DNA of 64,000 nt from Pacificibacter marinus (GCF_018860665.1 NZ_JAHKPK010000055.1:124001-188000), one strand, 5' to 3'; positions 38,420 through 49,626 are shown, counted from the stretch's first letter. The notes: generated by a model not told the origin, from the sequence alone. Made by a program: numbers and translations.

Positions 38420-39295
38420 TTAGCGCAGAAAGGAAATTGCCGCTGTTGGTGACAGGTTCTGGTCCGCCAACCACATTTTCAAACGCTCAAGGTCGGGATG
38501 TGCTGGATCGTTGCCAAACTCATGCGCCGCCAAGCCGCCGGTGATGAACAAAACGTCCAAGCCTTCACCAATGCCACCCATAACATCAGTGCCAATGCCA
38601 TCACCGATACACAAGATTTTCGCGTCATCCACCTGCGCGATTTTCGACAAGTGTCGACGCGCAAGATCATAAATAGGTGGATGAGGTTTGCCAAAATACA
38701 GGCTTTCCCCGCCCATTTCCGTGTAAAGAGCGGCCAAAGCGCCAGCACACCATTCCCGTGTTTCGCCACGATCCACAACGATATCAGGATTGGCGCAGAG
38801 CAATTTGAGCCCCTTTTGCTTGGCGTATAAAAACTCAGGCCGGTTTACATCAACATCGGCCAGAGAATCGCGCGGGCCAGTGCAAACGATGCCTTCGGCC
38901 TCTTCTAAGGGCACAGTTTCAATCTCAAGCGCGTTGTCCAAAATGTCGCTGGGGGCAAAGAACACTGCGATCTCGTCAGGCGTGCCGATGTGGTACACTT
39001 TTTGCCCGACAGCGCCCATGTGCATCGCTGTTCGCGCAGAATCGCCTGAGGTGGCGATGGAGTCATAGGCATCTTCGGGCACGCCAAAGCTGAGCATCTG
39101 TGCCGCGACAGATCGCCAAGGGCGTGGAGAGTTGGTCACCAAAATCACGATACCGCCGCCCTTGCGGTAGTCTTGCAAGGCTTTCACAGCCTCGGGAAAG
39201 GCTTTGATCCCGTTGTGTACGCAGCCCCAAAGATCGACAAAAAGTGCGTCGTAATTGGTGGAAATCTCGGACAGGTTTTGGATCAAGCGGGTCAT
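38420..39295 (-). CDS. HAD-IIA family hydrolase (TIGR01459 type)
   Basis: A 291-aa HAD-superfamily hydrolase. Motif I is DALFVDLWGCVHNG, with the nucleophile Asp but Trp-Gly where many HADs have a second Asp; this is the form found in this subfamily. Motif II is ILVTNSPRPW, and the C-terminal CIGDGIGTDVMGG is motif IV. The substrate is probably a small phosphorylated compound. The ATG at 39295 is chosen over one five codons upstream. Separate from the maoC gene by 133 bp. Confidence 0.85.
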   Translation of the reverse strand: MTRLIQNLSEISTNYDALFVDLWGCVHNGIKAFPEAVKALQDYRKGGGIVILVTNSPRPWRSVAAQMLSFGVPEDAYDSIATSGDSARTAMHMGAVGQKVYHIGTPDEIAVFFAPSDILDNALEIETVPLEEAEGIVCTGPRDSLADVDVNRPEFLYAKQKGLKLLCANPDIVVDRGETREWCAGALAALYTEMGGESLYFGKPHPPIYDLARRHLSKIAQVDDAKILCIGDGIGTDVMGGIGEGLDVLFITGGLAAHEFGNDPAHPDLERLKMWLADQNLSPTAAISFLR

Positions 39296-39379
39296 AGCGG
39301 CCTCATGCATTGCGGTTCATGGCTGTGGTATAGATTGGACATGTAAAAGGAAAGAGACGGGCGGCCGTACGCGCAGTCT

Positions 39380-39790
39380 TCAAAGGTATTTTACGAAAAA
39401 CAGACGGTCTTGGCCAAAATGCGCCTCCGTCAGGCGTCCAAATTCCGTATAGCCGAGTGCTTTGTAAAATTCAGGCGCTTGGAACGCGAATGTGTCGAGC
39501 CAAATGCCGTGCTTGCCAGCTTTACGTGCACGCTCTTCGACCGCTCTTAGCAACTGTTGTCCGATACCGCGCCCTTGGGCTGCGACATCGACAGCAAGAA
39601 ATTGCACAAAAATCATGTCTTTGCTGGCCTTGGCTGTTAGTCCGCCAAGGAAAACATCATCTTCAGTTGCATCAATTTGCCAATGCTCTGTTTCAAAGGG
39701 GACACCTTTGTGCAGGGCATCGGCGATCAAAAGGTCCAAAATGCGTGCTTCGCCTTCGGGAGTTTTTTCGACGTGTGACAGCTCTATCAT
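39380..39790 (-). CDS. GNAT-family N-acetyltransferase
   Basis: A 136-aa acetyltransferase. The acetyl-CoA binding motif is visible as VQFLAVDVAAQGRGIGQQLLRAVEERA (about 72-98), followed by FYKALGYTEFG. GAGGT lies five bases before the ATG at 39790. Target amine unknown. Confidence 0.85.
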   Translation of the reverse strand: MIELSHVEKTPEGEARILDLLIADALHKGVPFETEHWQIDATEDDVFLGGLTAKASKDMIFVQFLAVDVAAQGRGIGQQLLRAVEERARKAGKHGIWLDTFAFQAPEFYKALGYTEFGRLTEAHFGQDRLFFVKYL

Positions 39791-39814
39791 GTAAAACCTC
39801 ATGCATAATAACGA

Positions 39815-39841
39815 AAAGGGCACCCCGATGGAGCGCCCTTT
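39815..39841 (-). terminator. terminator of ppaC
   Basis: Inverted repeat AAAGGG/CCCTTT (the + strand reads AAAGGGC...GCGCCCTTT), followed on the minus strand by TTTTCGTTATT, 25 bp beyond the ppaC stop. Confidence 0.65.
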
Positions 39842-39866
39842 AGATCATTTAGATATTCCGTAACGC

Positions 39867-40787
39867 TTAGACTTTGAGGTTCGGGATGATTTGTTTCTTG
39901 CGAGACATGATACCTGGCAGAACAACTGCATCGCCGGTCACTGTCGCGCCGAATGATTTTTCTGCGACGGTTTTGACAGTGTCGTTTTGAATGAACAAAG
40001 TCGCTTCTTCGTTCAAGATGTCGACAACAAACAAGAGTACGTGATCCACGCCGTCTTCGGCGGCGACATCAACCATGGAACCCAAAAGGCTGGCTTTGCG
40101 GTCGAGCACGATTTTCGGTGCAGTCGTTTCCAAAACAGAGACGCGGAACTTTGTGCTTTCAACCGTGAACTCTTTTGAATCCATGCGGATCAGTTCAGCG
40201 TCAGAAAAGGCGGAGACGTCAGATTTGGCTTCGAACAATTCAGCCGCATAGGCCGCCATATCGATGTTCAATTCAGTGGCCAGTTTCTGGGCCACAGCTT
40301 TGTCGTGATCCGTTGTGGTGGGGGAGCGGAATTCAAGCGTGTCAGACAAGATGCAAGACAGCATCAGGCCTTTGACCCAATCCGGCATTTTGGCCGTATC
40401 ATCCCCCATCAGGTCGAACATGATCGTCGCGGTACAGGCCAGAGGGCGGATGGTGATGTCAATCGGGCCTTTGGTTTCCAAGCCACCTACCAGTTTGTGG
40501 TGGTCGATGATCGCCGTGATATCAAGGTCGTTGATATTATCTGGCAATTCAGCTGGGTTGTTGGTGTCAACGATGACAACTTTGGTGTCTGCGTCAAATG
40601 CGGTCTTGATTTGTGGTTTTGGGCAATCCCACTTTTTGATCACAAAAGCTGCTTCTGTATTTGGCTCGCCCAGCAAAACAGCTTCGGATGTCTCGCCTTT
40701 GATTTCATTTAGGTACCACGCCCAGATGATAGGGGAACCTGTGGAATCGGTGTCAGGGGATTTGTGGCCAAAAACGAAAGTTGTCAT
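39867..40787 (-). CDS. ppaC: manganese-dependent inorganic pyrophosphatase (family II)
   Basis: Hydrolyses pyrophosphate to phosphate and so pulls biosynthetic reactions forward. 306 aa, DHH phosphoesterase fold. The metal-binding motifs are GHKSPDTDS (7-15), the VDTNN stretch and IIDHHKL (about 92-98); the C-terminal MSRKKQIIP is the usual DHHA2 ending. No regulatory CBS domains. A terminator follows. Confidence 0.95.
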   Translation of the reverse strand: MTTFVFGHKSPDTDSTGSPIIWAWYLNEIKGETSEAVLLGEPNTEAAFVIKKWDCPKPQIKTAFDADTKVVIVDTNNPAELPDNINDLDITAIIDHHKLVGGLETKGPIDITIRPLACTATIMFDLMGDDTAKMPDWVKGLMLSCILSDTLEFRSPTTTDHDKAVAQKLATELNIDMAAYAAELFEAKSDVSAFSDAELIRMDSKEFTVESTKFRVSVLETTAPKIVLDRKASLLGSMVDVAAEDGVDHVLLFVVDILNEEATLFIQNDTVKTVAEKSFGATVTGDAVVLPGIMSRKKQIIPNLKV

Positions 40788-40923
40788 GTGATATATCCGT
40801 AAAAAGAGCGATTTCTCGTTCTTATAGGCAGTGCAGCATTGCTTGTCACCTGTTCAGATCAGGGCGCGGCGATCAGCATGTCGCGGGGCTTTCCCATCTT
40901 CGTCTGCCTCGTTACAACACGGC

Positions 40924-41565
40924 ATGAGCAAACTACGCGAAACCGATCTGTATCTGCCTGTGAAAACCCATTTCGAGGCGCTTGGCTATGAGGTGAAAGC
41001 CGAGGTCAAGGATGCGGATGTCATGGCCATACGCCCCGATGATCCAGAGGCGCCGCCTGTGATTGTCGAGTTGAAGACAGTTTTTTCACTCAAACTTTTG
41101 CACCAAGCCATCGCGCGCCAAAGCATCACAGATCAAGTCTATGTTGCCGTGCCCCGCTGGAAAGGCCGTGCCGCTTGGAAAGTGTTCAAGGGCAATATCT
41201 CTATCTGCAAACGCCTTGAGATGGGTGTGATTTCGGTGAACGTGGCAGAGGGTACGGTGCAAGTGCATAACGAGCCAAAGCCATTCAAGCCCCGCAAAAA
41301 CCTAAAACGCAAAGAGACCACGCTGAAGGAATTCAAGGGCAGAACCGGCGACCGCAATATAGGCGGCACGCCCGGCGGTGCGCGTAACACAGCCTACCGA
41401 CAAGACGCGGAAAAATGCCGTGACTACTTAGCAAAACACGGACCAACCAAAGGTGCAGTGGTCGCGAAAGAAACCGGCGTTGAGCGCGCGACGGCTATCA
41501 TGCGATCTAATCATTATGGATGGTTTGAGAAAGTTGAGACGGGCGTTTACGGCGCACGAGATTAA
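40924..41565 (+). CDS. DUF2161 protein, putative PD-(D/E)XK nuclease fold
   Basis: A 213-aa protein. The N-terminal half carries a nuclease-like core: YEVKAEVKDADVMAIRP (Asp), PPVIVELKTVFSLKLLHQAIAR (E-x-K), matching the DUF2161 family. The C-terminal half is basic with a winged-helix-like end (ATAIMRSNHYGWFEKVETGVYG). The ATG at 40924 is chosen because the family sequence starts there; no strong Shine-Dalgarno is seen. DNA binding or repair is inferred from the fold only. Confidence 0.82.
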   Translation: MSKLRETDLYLPVKTHFEALGYEVKAEVKDADVMAIRPDDPEAPPVIVELKTVFSLKLLHQAIARQSITDQVYVAVPRWKGRAAWKVFKGNISICKRLEMGVISVNVAEGTVQVHNEPKPFKPRKNLKRKETTLKEFKGRTGDRNIGGTPGGARNTAYRQDAEKCRDYLAKHGPTKGAVVAKETGVERATAIMRSNHYGWFEKVETGVYGARD

Positions 41566-41728
41566 CACGAGATTATTGTGTCTCTCTTGGCGACCATCAC
41601 TACCAGAGGGGGCGCTCATATTTCTTTAGCCTGATTTTCAATAGGGCAGGGGAATGGGGGATGCTCAGTGCCCAGAGATTACCCGCACAGATCGACACGC
41701 GTATTTGAAGAATTCTTGACCTCGCGTG

Positions 41729-41757
41729 TTGACACATCTTCAATCCGTTCCTAACTA
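41729..41757 (+). promoter_or_regulatory. probable groESL promoter
   Basis: A perfect TTGACA -35 box at 41729-41734. The -10 is not clear (TAACTA after 17 bp is a weak match). The predicted transcript start falls in the CIRCE element just downstream. Confidence 0.4.
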
Positions 41758-41764
41758 TGCATCG

Positions 41765-41791
41765 TTATCACTCGCACACCTTGAGTGCTAA
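41765..41791. promoter_or_regulatory. CIRCE element (HrcA operator)
   Basis: TTATCACTC-N9-GAGTGCTAA, one base off the consensus arms TTAGCACTC/GAGTGCTAA. Binding site of the heat-shock repressor HrcA, 90 bp before groES. The arms extend outward as ATCGTTA/TAACGAT. Confidence 0.92.
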
Positions 41792-41880
41792 CGATGAATT
41801 TACCTTTGCCGTTTAGGCGGGGATCAAAGTTTGCTTACGGGCAAAATAGAATTGAAACTTTGTGCAAGGAGCCGTTCCAC

Positions 41881-42168
41881 ATGGCCTTTAAACCACTTCA
41901 CGACCGCGTCGTTGTTCGCCGCGTTGAAAGCGACGAGAAAACAGCTGGCGGGTTGATCATCCCTGATTCCGCAAAAGAAAAACCAGCAGAAGCTATCGTT
42001 GTTTCCGTTGGTGAAGGTGCACGCAAAGACAACGGCGAATTGATCGCTATGTCTGTTGCCACTGGCGATAAAGTTCTCTTCGGCAAATGGTCCGGTACAG
42101 AGATCACTGTTGACGGCGAAGAGCTGCTCATCATGAAAGAATCCGACATTTTGGGTATCATCGCTTAA
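41881..42168 (+). CDS. groS: co-chaperonin GroES
   Basis: The 10-kDa lid of the GroEL folding chamber. 95 aa with the [11 protein letters not shown] start, the mobile loop [20 protein letters not shown] and the ending [15 protein letters not shown] precedes the ATG. The longer upstream reading frame runs into the CIRCE region and is rejected. Followed by groL after 85 bp. Confidence 0.97.
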   Translation: MAFKPLHDRVVVRRVESDEKTAGGLIIPDSAKEKPAEAIVVSVGEGARKDNGELIAMSVATGDKVLFGKWSGTEITVDGEELLIMKESDILGIIA

Positions 42169-42232
42169 GCGATTTCCCTTTGGCGCAGCCGCAAATCCGC
42201 GCGCCGCGCTGATGTCCCTTCATTCAATTTAA

Positions 42233-43903
<1,671 letters not shown>

Positions 43904-43933
43904 TCAGCCGGTCATCTGACTGACACTATAAGG

Positions 43934-43970
43934 CGGAGGGTGCGTAAAGCGCCCTCCGTTTTCGCGTTTT
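43934..43970 (+). terminator. terminator of groSL
   Basis: Inverted repeat CGGAGGG/CCCTCCG with T-rich sequence after, 30 bp beyond the groL stop. Confidence 0.85.
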
Positions 43971-44101
43971 TTGGGGAATCGCACAGGATTTCACCGCGCA
44001 ATGCCCTCCCCGAATTGCAAATAAAAAATTACCAAGTTTTGACTTGATATTCCCACCTGAACGCGAGATCAGTAGGCAACAAATGTTCGAAAGAATAGAT
44101 T

Positions 44102-44611
44102 ATGAACCTTCGCCCTTTCACTGAATCAGACAACCTTGCTCTTTCCATCTTTTTGGACAGCGAGTTTGGAAAACATAATACCTATCAAACTGTTCTTAAG
44201 TTGCGCGATACCAATATGGTTGCGATGGAGCGTTTGGCGTTTGAGGGCACCAAAATCGTTGGTTATCTGTGCTGTGCCAAGATGGTTAACCCATCTGACT
44301 GGTGGGTTTTATCTGTTTTGGTCGTCTCATCAAGCCACCGCAAAAAGGGTATTGGTCGCGAGTTGGTGTACCGTGGTATGAACCATGCGCGTCGCGAAAA
44401 CGCGCCTGCTGTTGTTGTGGTCGGTGATCCTGCATATTTTGCGCAAGTGGGGTTCTCACAGGCGGCTGCACAAAATTTGGATTTGCCATACGCAAAAGAC
44501 TTCACATCGCTTTACCCTATTGCCCCAGGCACAGGGTTGTCGCGGCATGAATTGGTCTACCCAGACGCTTTCAAACCTGTTGGTGATGTACCTAGAGCGG
44601 CTTCTGCTTAA
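44102..44611 (+). CDS. GNAT-family N-acetyltransferase (YhbS-like)
   Basis: A 169-aa acetyltransferase. The acetyl-CoA motif is LSVLVVSSSHRKKGIGRELVYRGMNHAR (about 70-98), followed by VVVVGDPAYFAQVGFSQA, the YhbS-type continuation. Alone on the plus strand, convergent with the Nudix gene. Substrate unknown. Confidence 0.85.
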   Translation: MNLRPFTESDNLALSIFLDSEFGKHNTYQTVLKLRDTNMVAMERLAFEGTKIVGYLCCAKMVNPSDWWVLSVLVVSSSHRKKGIGRELVYRGMNHARRENAPAVVVVGDPAYFAQVGFSQAAAQNLDLPYAKDFTSLYPIAPGTGLSRHELVYPDAFKPVGDVPRAASA

Positions 44612-44618
44612 ACGCGCT

Positions 44619-45077
44619 CTATTTTAATATGGCCTCTAGAGGGTCGTAAATCGCAGGACCGGGTGAGGCAAAAGCGATGTCTGCCAAGCTGCTGGGCTTG
44701 ATGGTCAGCGTCTCCATTTGCGCTTTCGTGACCCATTTTCGTTTGCTCACGACACCGGCGACGTCTTTCCAATTGGGGTCAATCTGTCCCTTCACAAGCG
44801 TGCAGTGAAAGATCAAATCCACTTGGTGAAACCCACTTTGAGGGTCATGAAATTCGTTGATCAACGCCAAGTCTCCGACCGTGACGATGAGCCCCGTTTC
44901 TTCAAACACTTCGCGGATCAGGTTGTCGGGGATTGAACTGCCACGTTCCACTCCGCCGCCTGGGGCGCACCACAATCCCAGATGATGTTTCGGATAAGCG
45001 TTCACCAGCAGCAAGCGGCCCTCTTGAATGATGAGAGCACGGGCGGCCAAGCGGGGGGATTGAATTGCGGGTGACAT
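44619..45077 (-). CDS. Nudix hydrolase
   Basis: A 152-aa hydrolase of nucleoside diphosphate derivatives. The Nudix box is intact: GGGVERGSS followed by LIREVFEETGLIV (about 41-66), holding the metal-binding glutamates. Possibly cleans up damaged or excess nucleotides or sugars. Seven bases from the stop of the convergent GNAT gene. Confidence 0.9.
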   Translation of the reverse strand: MSPAIQSPRLAARALIIQEGRLLLVNAYPKHHLGLWCAPGGGVERGSSIPDNLIREVFEETGLIVTVGDLALINEFHDPQSGFHQVDLIFHCTLVKGQIDPNWKDVAGVVSKRKWVTKAQMETLTIKPSSLADIAFASPGPAIYDPLEAILK

Positions 45078-45151
45078 ATCTCAGCATGGGCAGAGGCGGG
45101 CCTTGATGCAAGCCTATTGAAACCCTTTAGGTTGATCTCCATATTCAAAAC

Positions 45152-45922
45152 ATGAAAAAACCTATTGTTTTTGCTTTATTTTTGGCGTTGGCCGTTGGCA
45201 CGCCAAGTCGGCCTGTACTGGCTGAGATCGCGCCATCTATCAGCTCGCGCCCGTGCGTGATTTTGTTACACGGGTTGGCTCGTACCAAGACCTCTATGAT
45301 GACACTTGAGCAATCATTGATCCATGCGGGTTTTGACGTGGTGAACCAAGGCTACCCATCACGTTCGGCCCCGATTGAGGCACTGGCCGAAAAGGCTTTG
45401 ACAACGGCACGTCAGACTTGCGCCGATGACAGTGCCCCTGACGTGGTTACCCATTCGATGGGGGGCATTTTACTGCGTTCCTATGCGCAAGCGCACCCCA
45501 AACTTGACTGGGGGCGCGTGGTCATGTTGGCCCCACCCAATCATGGGTCTGGCATTATTGACGAGCATGGTGACCGTAAATGGTTTCAGTTGCTCAACGG
45601 CCCTGCGGCCGAACAGCTGAAAACAGGGGGACTGCCTGACCGCTTGCCGTCTGTGCCATTTGAGGCGGGCGTCATCGCGGGCAGTCAATCTTTGAACCCA
45701 GCGACTTCGGCTTTGGTTGACGGGATCGACGATGGAAAAGTGTCCATCGAGTCCACCAAAGTCGCTGGGATGCGCGCCCATATCACCTTGCCTGTGACGC
45801 ATACTTTTATGATGCATAACCCAAAAGTGATGGCGCAAACCCTCATGTTTTTAAAGACAGGACGGTTCGAGGTCAGTATGACCACAGTTCAGGCCGTGAA
45901 ATATCTCAAGGCTGGCAATTGA
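45152..45922 (+). CDS. secreted alpha/beta hydrolase (lipase-like)
   Basis: A 256-aa predicted esterase or lipase. Signal peptide (residues 1-24). Alpha/beta fold features: oxyanion HG in ILLHGLART, the nucleophile elbow THSMGGILL (about 101-109), an Asp region near HGDRKW and a late His in VTHTFMMHN. Resembles EstA/PGAP1-like lipases. The SDs are weak. Periplasmic or secreted; substrate unknown. Confidence 0.82.
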   Translation: MKKPIVFALFLALAVGTPSRPVLAEIAPSISSRPCVILLHGLARTKTSMMTLEQSLIHAGFDVVNQGYPSRSAPIEALAEKALTTARQTCADDSAPDVVTHSMGGILLRSYAQAHPKLDWGRVVMLAPPNHGSGIIDEHGDRKWFQLLNGPAAEQLKTGGLPDRLPSVPFEAGVIAGSQSLNPATSALVDGIDDGKVSIESTKVAGMRAHITLPVTHTFMMHNPKVMAQTLMFLKTGRFEVSMTTVQAVKYLKAGN

Positions 45923-45971
45923 TGATCTTCAGCAAAGGATGACGCTGAGGCCCCGATAAGGATCCGCGCGT

Positions 45972-46796
45972 ATGAAACTTCTTTGGCTCACAATAGCTGC
46001 TTTGACGGCCTTTGCCGCGAACTCTGTTTTGACGCGCCTTGCCATCGTCGGGGGATCTGATCCCTTTGCCTTTACACTTGTGCGACTGGCGGCCGGTGCT
46101 GTTATGTTGCTGGTTTTAACGCGTATGCGTGGCGTTATGCCCGCTTTGCGTTTGAAGACGCGGCTTATGCCCGCCACCATGCTCGCGCTCTATATGCTCG
46201 GGTTTTCTATCGCCTATCTCGCATTGCCCTCTGGCGCGGGGGCTTTGGTGTTGTTTGGCACCGTGCAGATCACCATGTTTGGTGGCGCGTGCCTTGGCAA
46301 AGATGTGATCCCCCCTCTGCGTTGGCTTGGGGCGCTGGTGGCCCTTGGCGGCTTGAGCTATCTTTTGTGGCCAAGTGATGATGTTGCTTTGCCCTTTGCT
46401 GCCTGTTTGGCGATGATGGCCGCTGGTTTTGGCTGGGGCGTCTATTCATTGCTGGGGCGTGGCGCTAAAAATCCATTGGCGGACACGGCCTATAACTTTG
46501 CCTTGGCTCTTGTGCCTGCGATTTTTGCTTGGTTCATCGTGCAAGATGATATCACGGCTGGCGGCGTGCTTTTGGGGATCATCGCAGGAGCGATCACTTC
46601 GGGCGTTGGCTATGCAATTTGGTACGCTGTTCTGCCCGGTTTTGGGGCCAGCCGTGCCAGTGTGGCGCAGCTGTCCGTGCCAATTTTGGCCACGGTTGGC
46701 GGGGTGATCTGGCTTGCCGAGCCCGTGACGCTGAAACTGATGATTTCAAGCGCCTTGGTGTTGGGCGGTGTAGGAATTTCATTGGTGAAGCGCTAA
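45972..46796 (+). CDS. EamA-family (DMT) transporter
   Basis: A 274-aa inner-membrane protein with ten predicted helices in two EamA repeats (about 5-125 and 140-272), each with a Pro/Gly helix break such as GSDPFAFTLVRLAAGA and SVAQLSVPILATVGGVIWLAEPV. DMT proteins export metabolites such as amino acids. Ends at a bidirectional terminator. Confidence 0.88.
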   Translation: MKLLWLTIAALTAFAANSVLTRLAIVGGSDPFAFTLVRLAAGAVMLLVLTRMRGVMPALRLKTRLMPATMLALYMLGFSIAYLALPSGAGALVLFGTVQITMFGGACLGKDVIPPLRWLGALVALGGLSYLLWPSDDVALPFAACLAMMAAGFGWGVYSLLGRGAKNPLADTAYNFALALVPAIFAWFIVQDDITAGGVLLGIIAGAITSGVGYAIWYAVLPGFGASRASVAQLSVPILATVGGVIWLAEPVTLKLMISSALVLGGVGISLVKR

Positions 46797-46819
46797 GATT
46801 ATTTGAAACGTCGAAACGC

Positions 46820-46851
46820 AAAACGCCGCACAAACTCTTGCACGGCGTTTT
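46820..46851. terminator. bidirectional terminator between the EamA gene and purK
   Basis: Perfect 9-bp inverted repeat AAAACGCCG/CGGCGTTTT with inner GCA/TGC pairs, serving the convergent genes. Confidence 0.85.
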
Positions 46852-46871
46852 ATTCATACTCGAGACGCGTA

Positions 46872-47945
46872 TCACGCGGCGCCTGTCACCTTGTTCACAT
46901 GACCCATTTTACGACCTGCTTTGACTTCGGCCTTGCCGTAAAGATGCAAGGCCACGCTGCCGTCTTTAGCGTAGTCCGCCACGCTGTCCATGTCGTCGCC
47001 AATCAGATTTAGCATTTCCACGTTTGAATGGCGTTTGCCGTCGCCCAAAGGCCAGCCGACGACAGCGCGGATGTGTTGCTCGAATTGATCGATCACACAG
47101 CCGTTTTGCGTCCAGTGACCAGAATTGTGCACGCGGGGCGCGATCTCGTTGACCACCAAACCCTCAGGCGTGACAAACAGCTCAACCCCCATAACACCAA
47201 CATAATCAAGCGCATTGAGGATGTTCGCGGCCAAAAGCACAGCGTCCATACGCTGGGTGCTGGTCAGGTTGGCGGGCACAGTGGTGGTGTGCAAAATGCC
47301 GTTCACATGCACGTTTTCACCGGGGTCAAAGCAAGACACATCGCCCGCTTGGCCGCGCGCGGCAATCACCGATACCTCGTGGGAAAAGCTCACGAAGCCT
47401 TCCAAAACCGACGGTGCACTGGCCATATCAGCCAATGCAGACGCAGCATCAGCCCGATCCATGATGCGGGCTTGGCCCTTGCCATCATAGCCAAAGCGGC
47501 GGGTTTTCAAAATCGCAGGCGCGCCAATCTCGGCCAGCGCTTTGTCCAAATCCTCAGCCGTATCTACAGCCGCATAGGGCGCAACCTTCAGGCCAAGACC
47601 GGATAGAAAATCCTTTTCCGTGATGCGATCTTGCGACACGGCCAAAGCCCGGCGGTTTGGGCGAATAGGGCTCACCGATTCCAGTAAATCCAGCGCAGAT
47701 GTCGGAACATTTTCAAATTCATAGGTGATCACGTCCACAGAAGACGCGAAAGCTTTCAGGGCGGCTTCATCGTCGTAAGATGCTGTCGTCACCACGTCTG
47801 CCACATGACCCGCAGGGGGATTGGCTCCTGGTTCAAAAATATGGGTTTTAAACCCCAAACGCGAGGCCGCAACAGACAGCATCCGGCCCAGTTGTCCACC
47901 GCCCAAAATGCCAATGGTCGATCCGGTGTTAAGCACTTCAGTCAT
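46872..47945 (-). CDS. purK: N5-carboxyaminoimidazole ribonucleotide synthase
   Basis: Makes N5-CAIR from AIR, bicarbonate and ATP in purine synthesis. 357 aa. ATP-grasp fold with [12 protein letters not shown] at the start, [11 protein letters not shown] (nucleotide loop) and [14 protein letters not shown] (metal and substrate site). The ATG at 47945 overlaps the purE stop by eight bases; the longer reading frame lies in purE and is rejected. Confidence 0.95.
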   Translation of the reverse strand: MTEVLNTGSTIGILGGGQLGRMLSVAASRLGFKTHIFEPGANPPAGHVADVVTTASYDDEAALKAFASSVDVITYEFENVPTSALDLLESVSPIRPNRRALAVSQDRITEKDFLSGLGLKVAPYAAVDTAEDLDKALAEIGAPAILKTRRFGYDGKGQARIMDRADAASALADMASAPSVLEGFVSFSHEVSVIAARGQAGDVSCFDPGENVHVNGILHTTTVPANLTSTQRMDAVLLAANILNALDYVGVMGVELFVTPEGLVVNEIAPRVHNSGHWTQNGCVIDQFEQHIRAVVGWPLGDGKRHSNVEMLNLIGDDMDSVADYAKDGSVALHLYGKAEVKAGRKMGHVNKVTGAA

Positions 47946-48423
47946 TGCTTGGCTCTTCTGGAATTGAGGCGGCAAGAGCGTCGCGCCATGCATCAAGGCG
48001 TGCGGCCAAGGCATCATCAGAGGTGGCCAAAATACCAGCGGCCATTAGGCCGGCGTTGGCAGCCCCCGCTTCGCCGATGGCCATGGTGGCCACAGGAAAA
48101 CCTTTGGGCATTTGCACGATAGAATACAGGCTATCCACGCCAGACAGGGCACGGGTTTGCACCGGCACGCCCACAACAGGCACGCGGGTCTTTGAGGCCA
48201 TCATGCCCGGCAAATGTGCAGCGCCGCCAGCGCCCGCGATGATCACTTTTAGACCACGCTCAGCAGCGGTTTTACCATAAGCCCACAGGCGATCTGGTGT
48301 GCGGTGGGCAGAGACGATTTTGGTTTCATAGGCCACGCCCAATTCATCCAAAATATTCGCTGCAAGTTTCATAGTGGGCCAGTCCGATTGGCTGCCCATA
48401 ATAATGCCGACTTTGACGCTCAC
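47938..48423 (-). CDS. purE: N5-carboxyaminoimidazole ribonucleotide mutase
   Basis: Converts N5-CAIR to CAIR, the step after PurK. 161 aa with the family signature [13 protein letters not shown] (6-18), the SAHRTPDR motif and the [13 protein letters not shown] segment. First gene of purEK, translationally coupled by overlap. Confidence 0.96.
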   Translation of the reverse strand: MSVKVGIIMGSQSDWPTMKLAANILDELGVAYETKIVSAHRTPDRLWAYGKTAAERGLKVIIAGAGGAAHLPGMMASKTRVPVVGVPVQTRALSGVDSLYSIVQMPKGFPVATMAIGEAGAANAGLMAAGILATSDDALAARLDAWRDALAASIPEEPSND

Positions 48424-48510
48424 GATGCTGTCCTCATTGGTGCCTTGAGAGAAGGGCGCACTATAGCGGGGATCGGACGGGGTGCAATAAAATGCGCGCT
48501 ATTTCGCCGC

Positions 48511-48729
48511 CTAAGCGATGATGTCAGGGGTTATTAGGTCTTCGATCTGGGCGATACGGTCTTTGAGCGACAGTTTTTGCCGCTTCATCCGTTGCAACCG
48601 CAATGCGTCGGGCATCGGTTTGGCCTGAATCGCATCAATCGCCTCATCCAAATCGCCGTGTTCGCGTTTGAGCACTGACAGCTTTATGCGCAGCACTTCT
48701 TTATAGTCCATACGGGATGTGGTGTTCAT
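48511..48729 (-). CDS. YdcH-family (DUF465) small protein
   Basis: A 72-aa helical protein. The pattern LKREHGDLDEAID and MKRQKLSLKDRIAQIEDL matches DUF465: an alpha hairpin of unknown role. A second ATG six codons down is possible. Confidence 0.8.
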   Translation of the reverse strand: MNTTSRMDYKEVLRIKLSVLKREHGDLDEAIDAIQAKPMPDALRLQRMKRQKLSLKDRIAQIEDLITPDIIA

Positions 48730-48906
48730 TTTGGGTTCATTCGACTCGTTTTAGGTGTTGGGTTTACTCTACGCGCAAACAGGCAAATCTCAAAGCGCAG
48801 TCGTCTAAACCTTGAAGCGGGCGCGGGCCTTCCCCATATTGTTAATAACGGTTGCTGGGAACAGGGCCAATATTTGCACTGTCGCTTGATTTGAAAGGGC
48901 ATGTTC

Positions 48907-49320
48907 ATGACAAAAATGACGTTTGGATCGCATCCGTTCTTACTGGGGTTCGATCAATTGGAACGATTGGTGGAACGTACGGCCAAGGCGGATTCTGGTG
49001 GATATCCACCATATAACATCGAACAAATTTCCGAAAATGCGTATCGGATCACTCTGGCCACGGCGGGATTTTCCGAAAACGACCTGTCTATCACGTTAGA
49101 GCATCGTCAGTTGGTTATCCGTGGCAGACAGGAAGACGTCTCAGAAGAACGGCTGTTCTTGCACCGCGGGATTGCCGCGCGTCAATTTCAACGCTCGTTT
49201 GTTTTGGCTGACGGTGTTGATGTGGCAGGGGCCGCGATGGAAAATGGGTTGCTGCACATAGATCTGTCACGCTCGACACCGGACTCGGTTGTCGAAGTTA
49301 TTGAAATTAAAAAAGGATAA
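48907..49320 (+). CDS. Hsp20-family small heat-shock protein
   Basis: A 137-aa chaperone that holds unfolded proteins. The alpha-crystallin domain spans about 35-128, with YNIEQISENAYRITLATAGF at the start and ENGLLHIDLSRS as the C-terminal AxxxGL-type motif. The ATG at 48907 has AAAGGG at seven bases; the one at 48901 is too close. Followed four bases later by the DUF1150 gene, a common alphaproteobacterial pair. Confidence 0.92.
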   Translation: MTKMTFGSHPFLLGFDQLERLVERTAKADSGGYPPYNIEQISENAYRITLATAGFSENDLSITLEHRQLVIRGRQEDVSEERLFLHRGIAARQFQRSFVLADGVDVAGAAMENGLLHIDLSRSTPDSVVEVIEIKKG

Positions 49321-49324
49321 GATC

Positions 49325-49552
49325 ATGAACGCGAATTTTGATAGTCTTCCAAACGCAGATGAAAAAATCGTTTACGTGCGTTCTGTTCTGGTGGCAGACT
49401 TGCCAGACGAGGTGCGTGAAAAGGCAGGCGACATGGAGCGAATCTATGCTGTGCACAATTCCGATGGCGACCGGATGGCGCTTGTTGCCGATTTGAAACT
49501 GGCCTTTGATTTGGCGCGCGAGCATGATTTTTCGCCAGTAAGTGTGCATTGA
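49325..49552 (+). CDS. DUF1150 family protein
   Basis: A 75-aa protein with the family core KIVYVRSVLVADLP and VHNSDGDRMALVADLKLAFDLAREHD. Unknown function, but it recurs next to hsp20 in alphaproteobacteria and so may act with it. The ATG at 49325 is preceded by AAGGATAAG, overlapping the hsp20 stop region. Confidence 0.85.
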   Translation: MNANFDSLPNADEKIVYVRSVLVADLPDEVREKAGDMERIYAVHNSDGDRMALVADLKLAFDLAREHDFSPVSVH

Positions 49553-49591
49553 ATGTGCATGCTGCGCCTTAACTTTAACTGAGCTTAAATG

Positions 49592-49626
49592 CAAAACGCC
49601 GCGATCAAAGGATCGGGGCGTTTTTT
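49592..49626 (+). terminator. terminator of hsp20-DUF1150
   Basis: Inverted repeat AAAACGCC...GGCGTTTT with inner GATC pairing and a T run, 40 bp after the DUF1150 stop. Confidence 0.85.

Larger units (their letters stand above)
41566..41880. other. groES upstream control region
   Basis: 315 bp without a gene. It holds the groES promoter and the CIRCE element; nothing else is supported. Confidence 0.6.
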
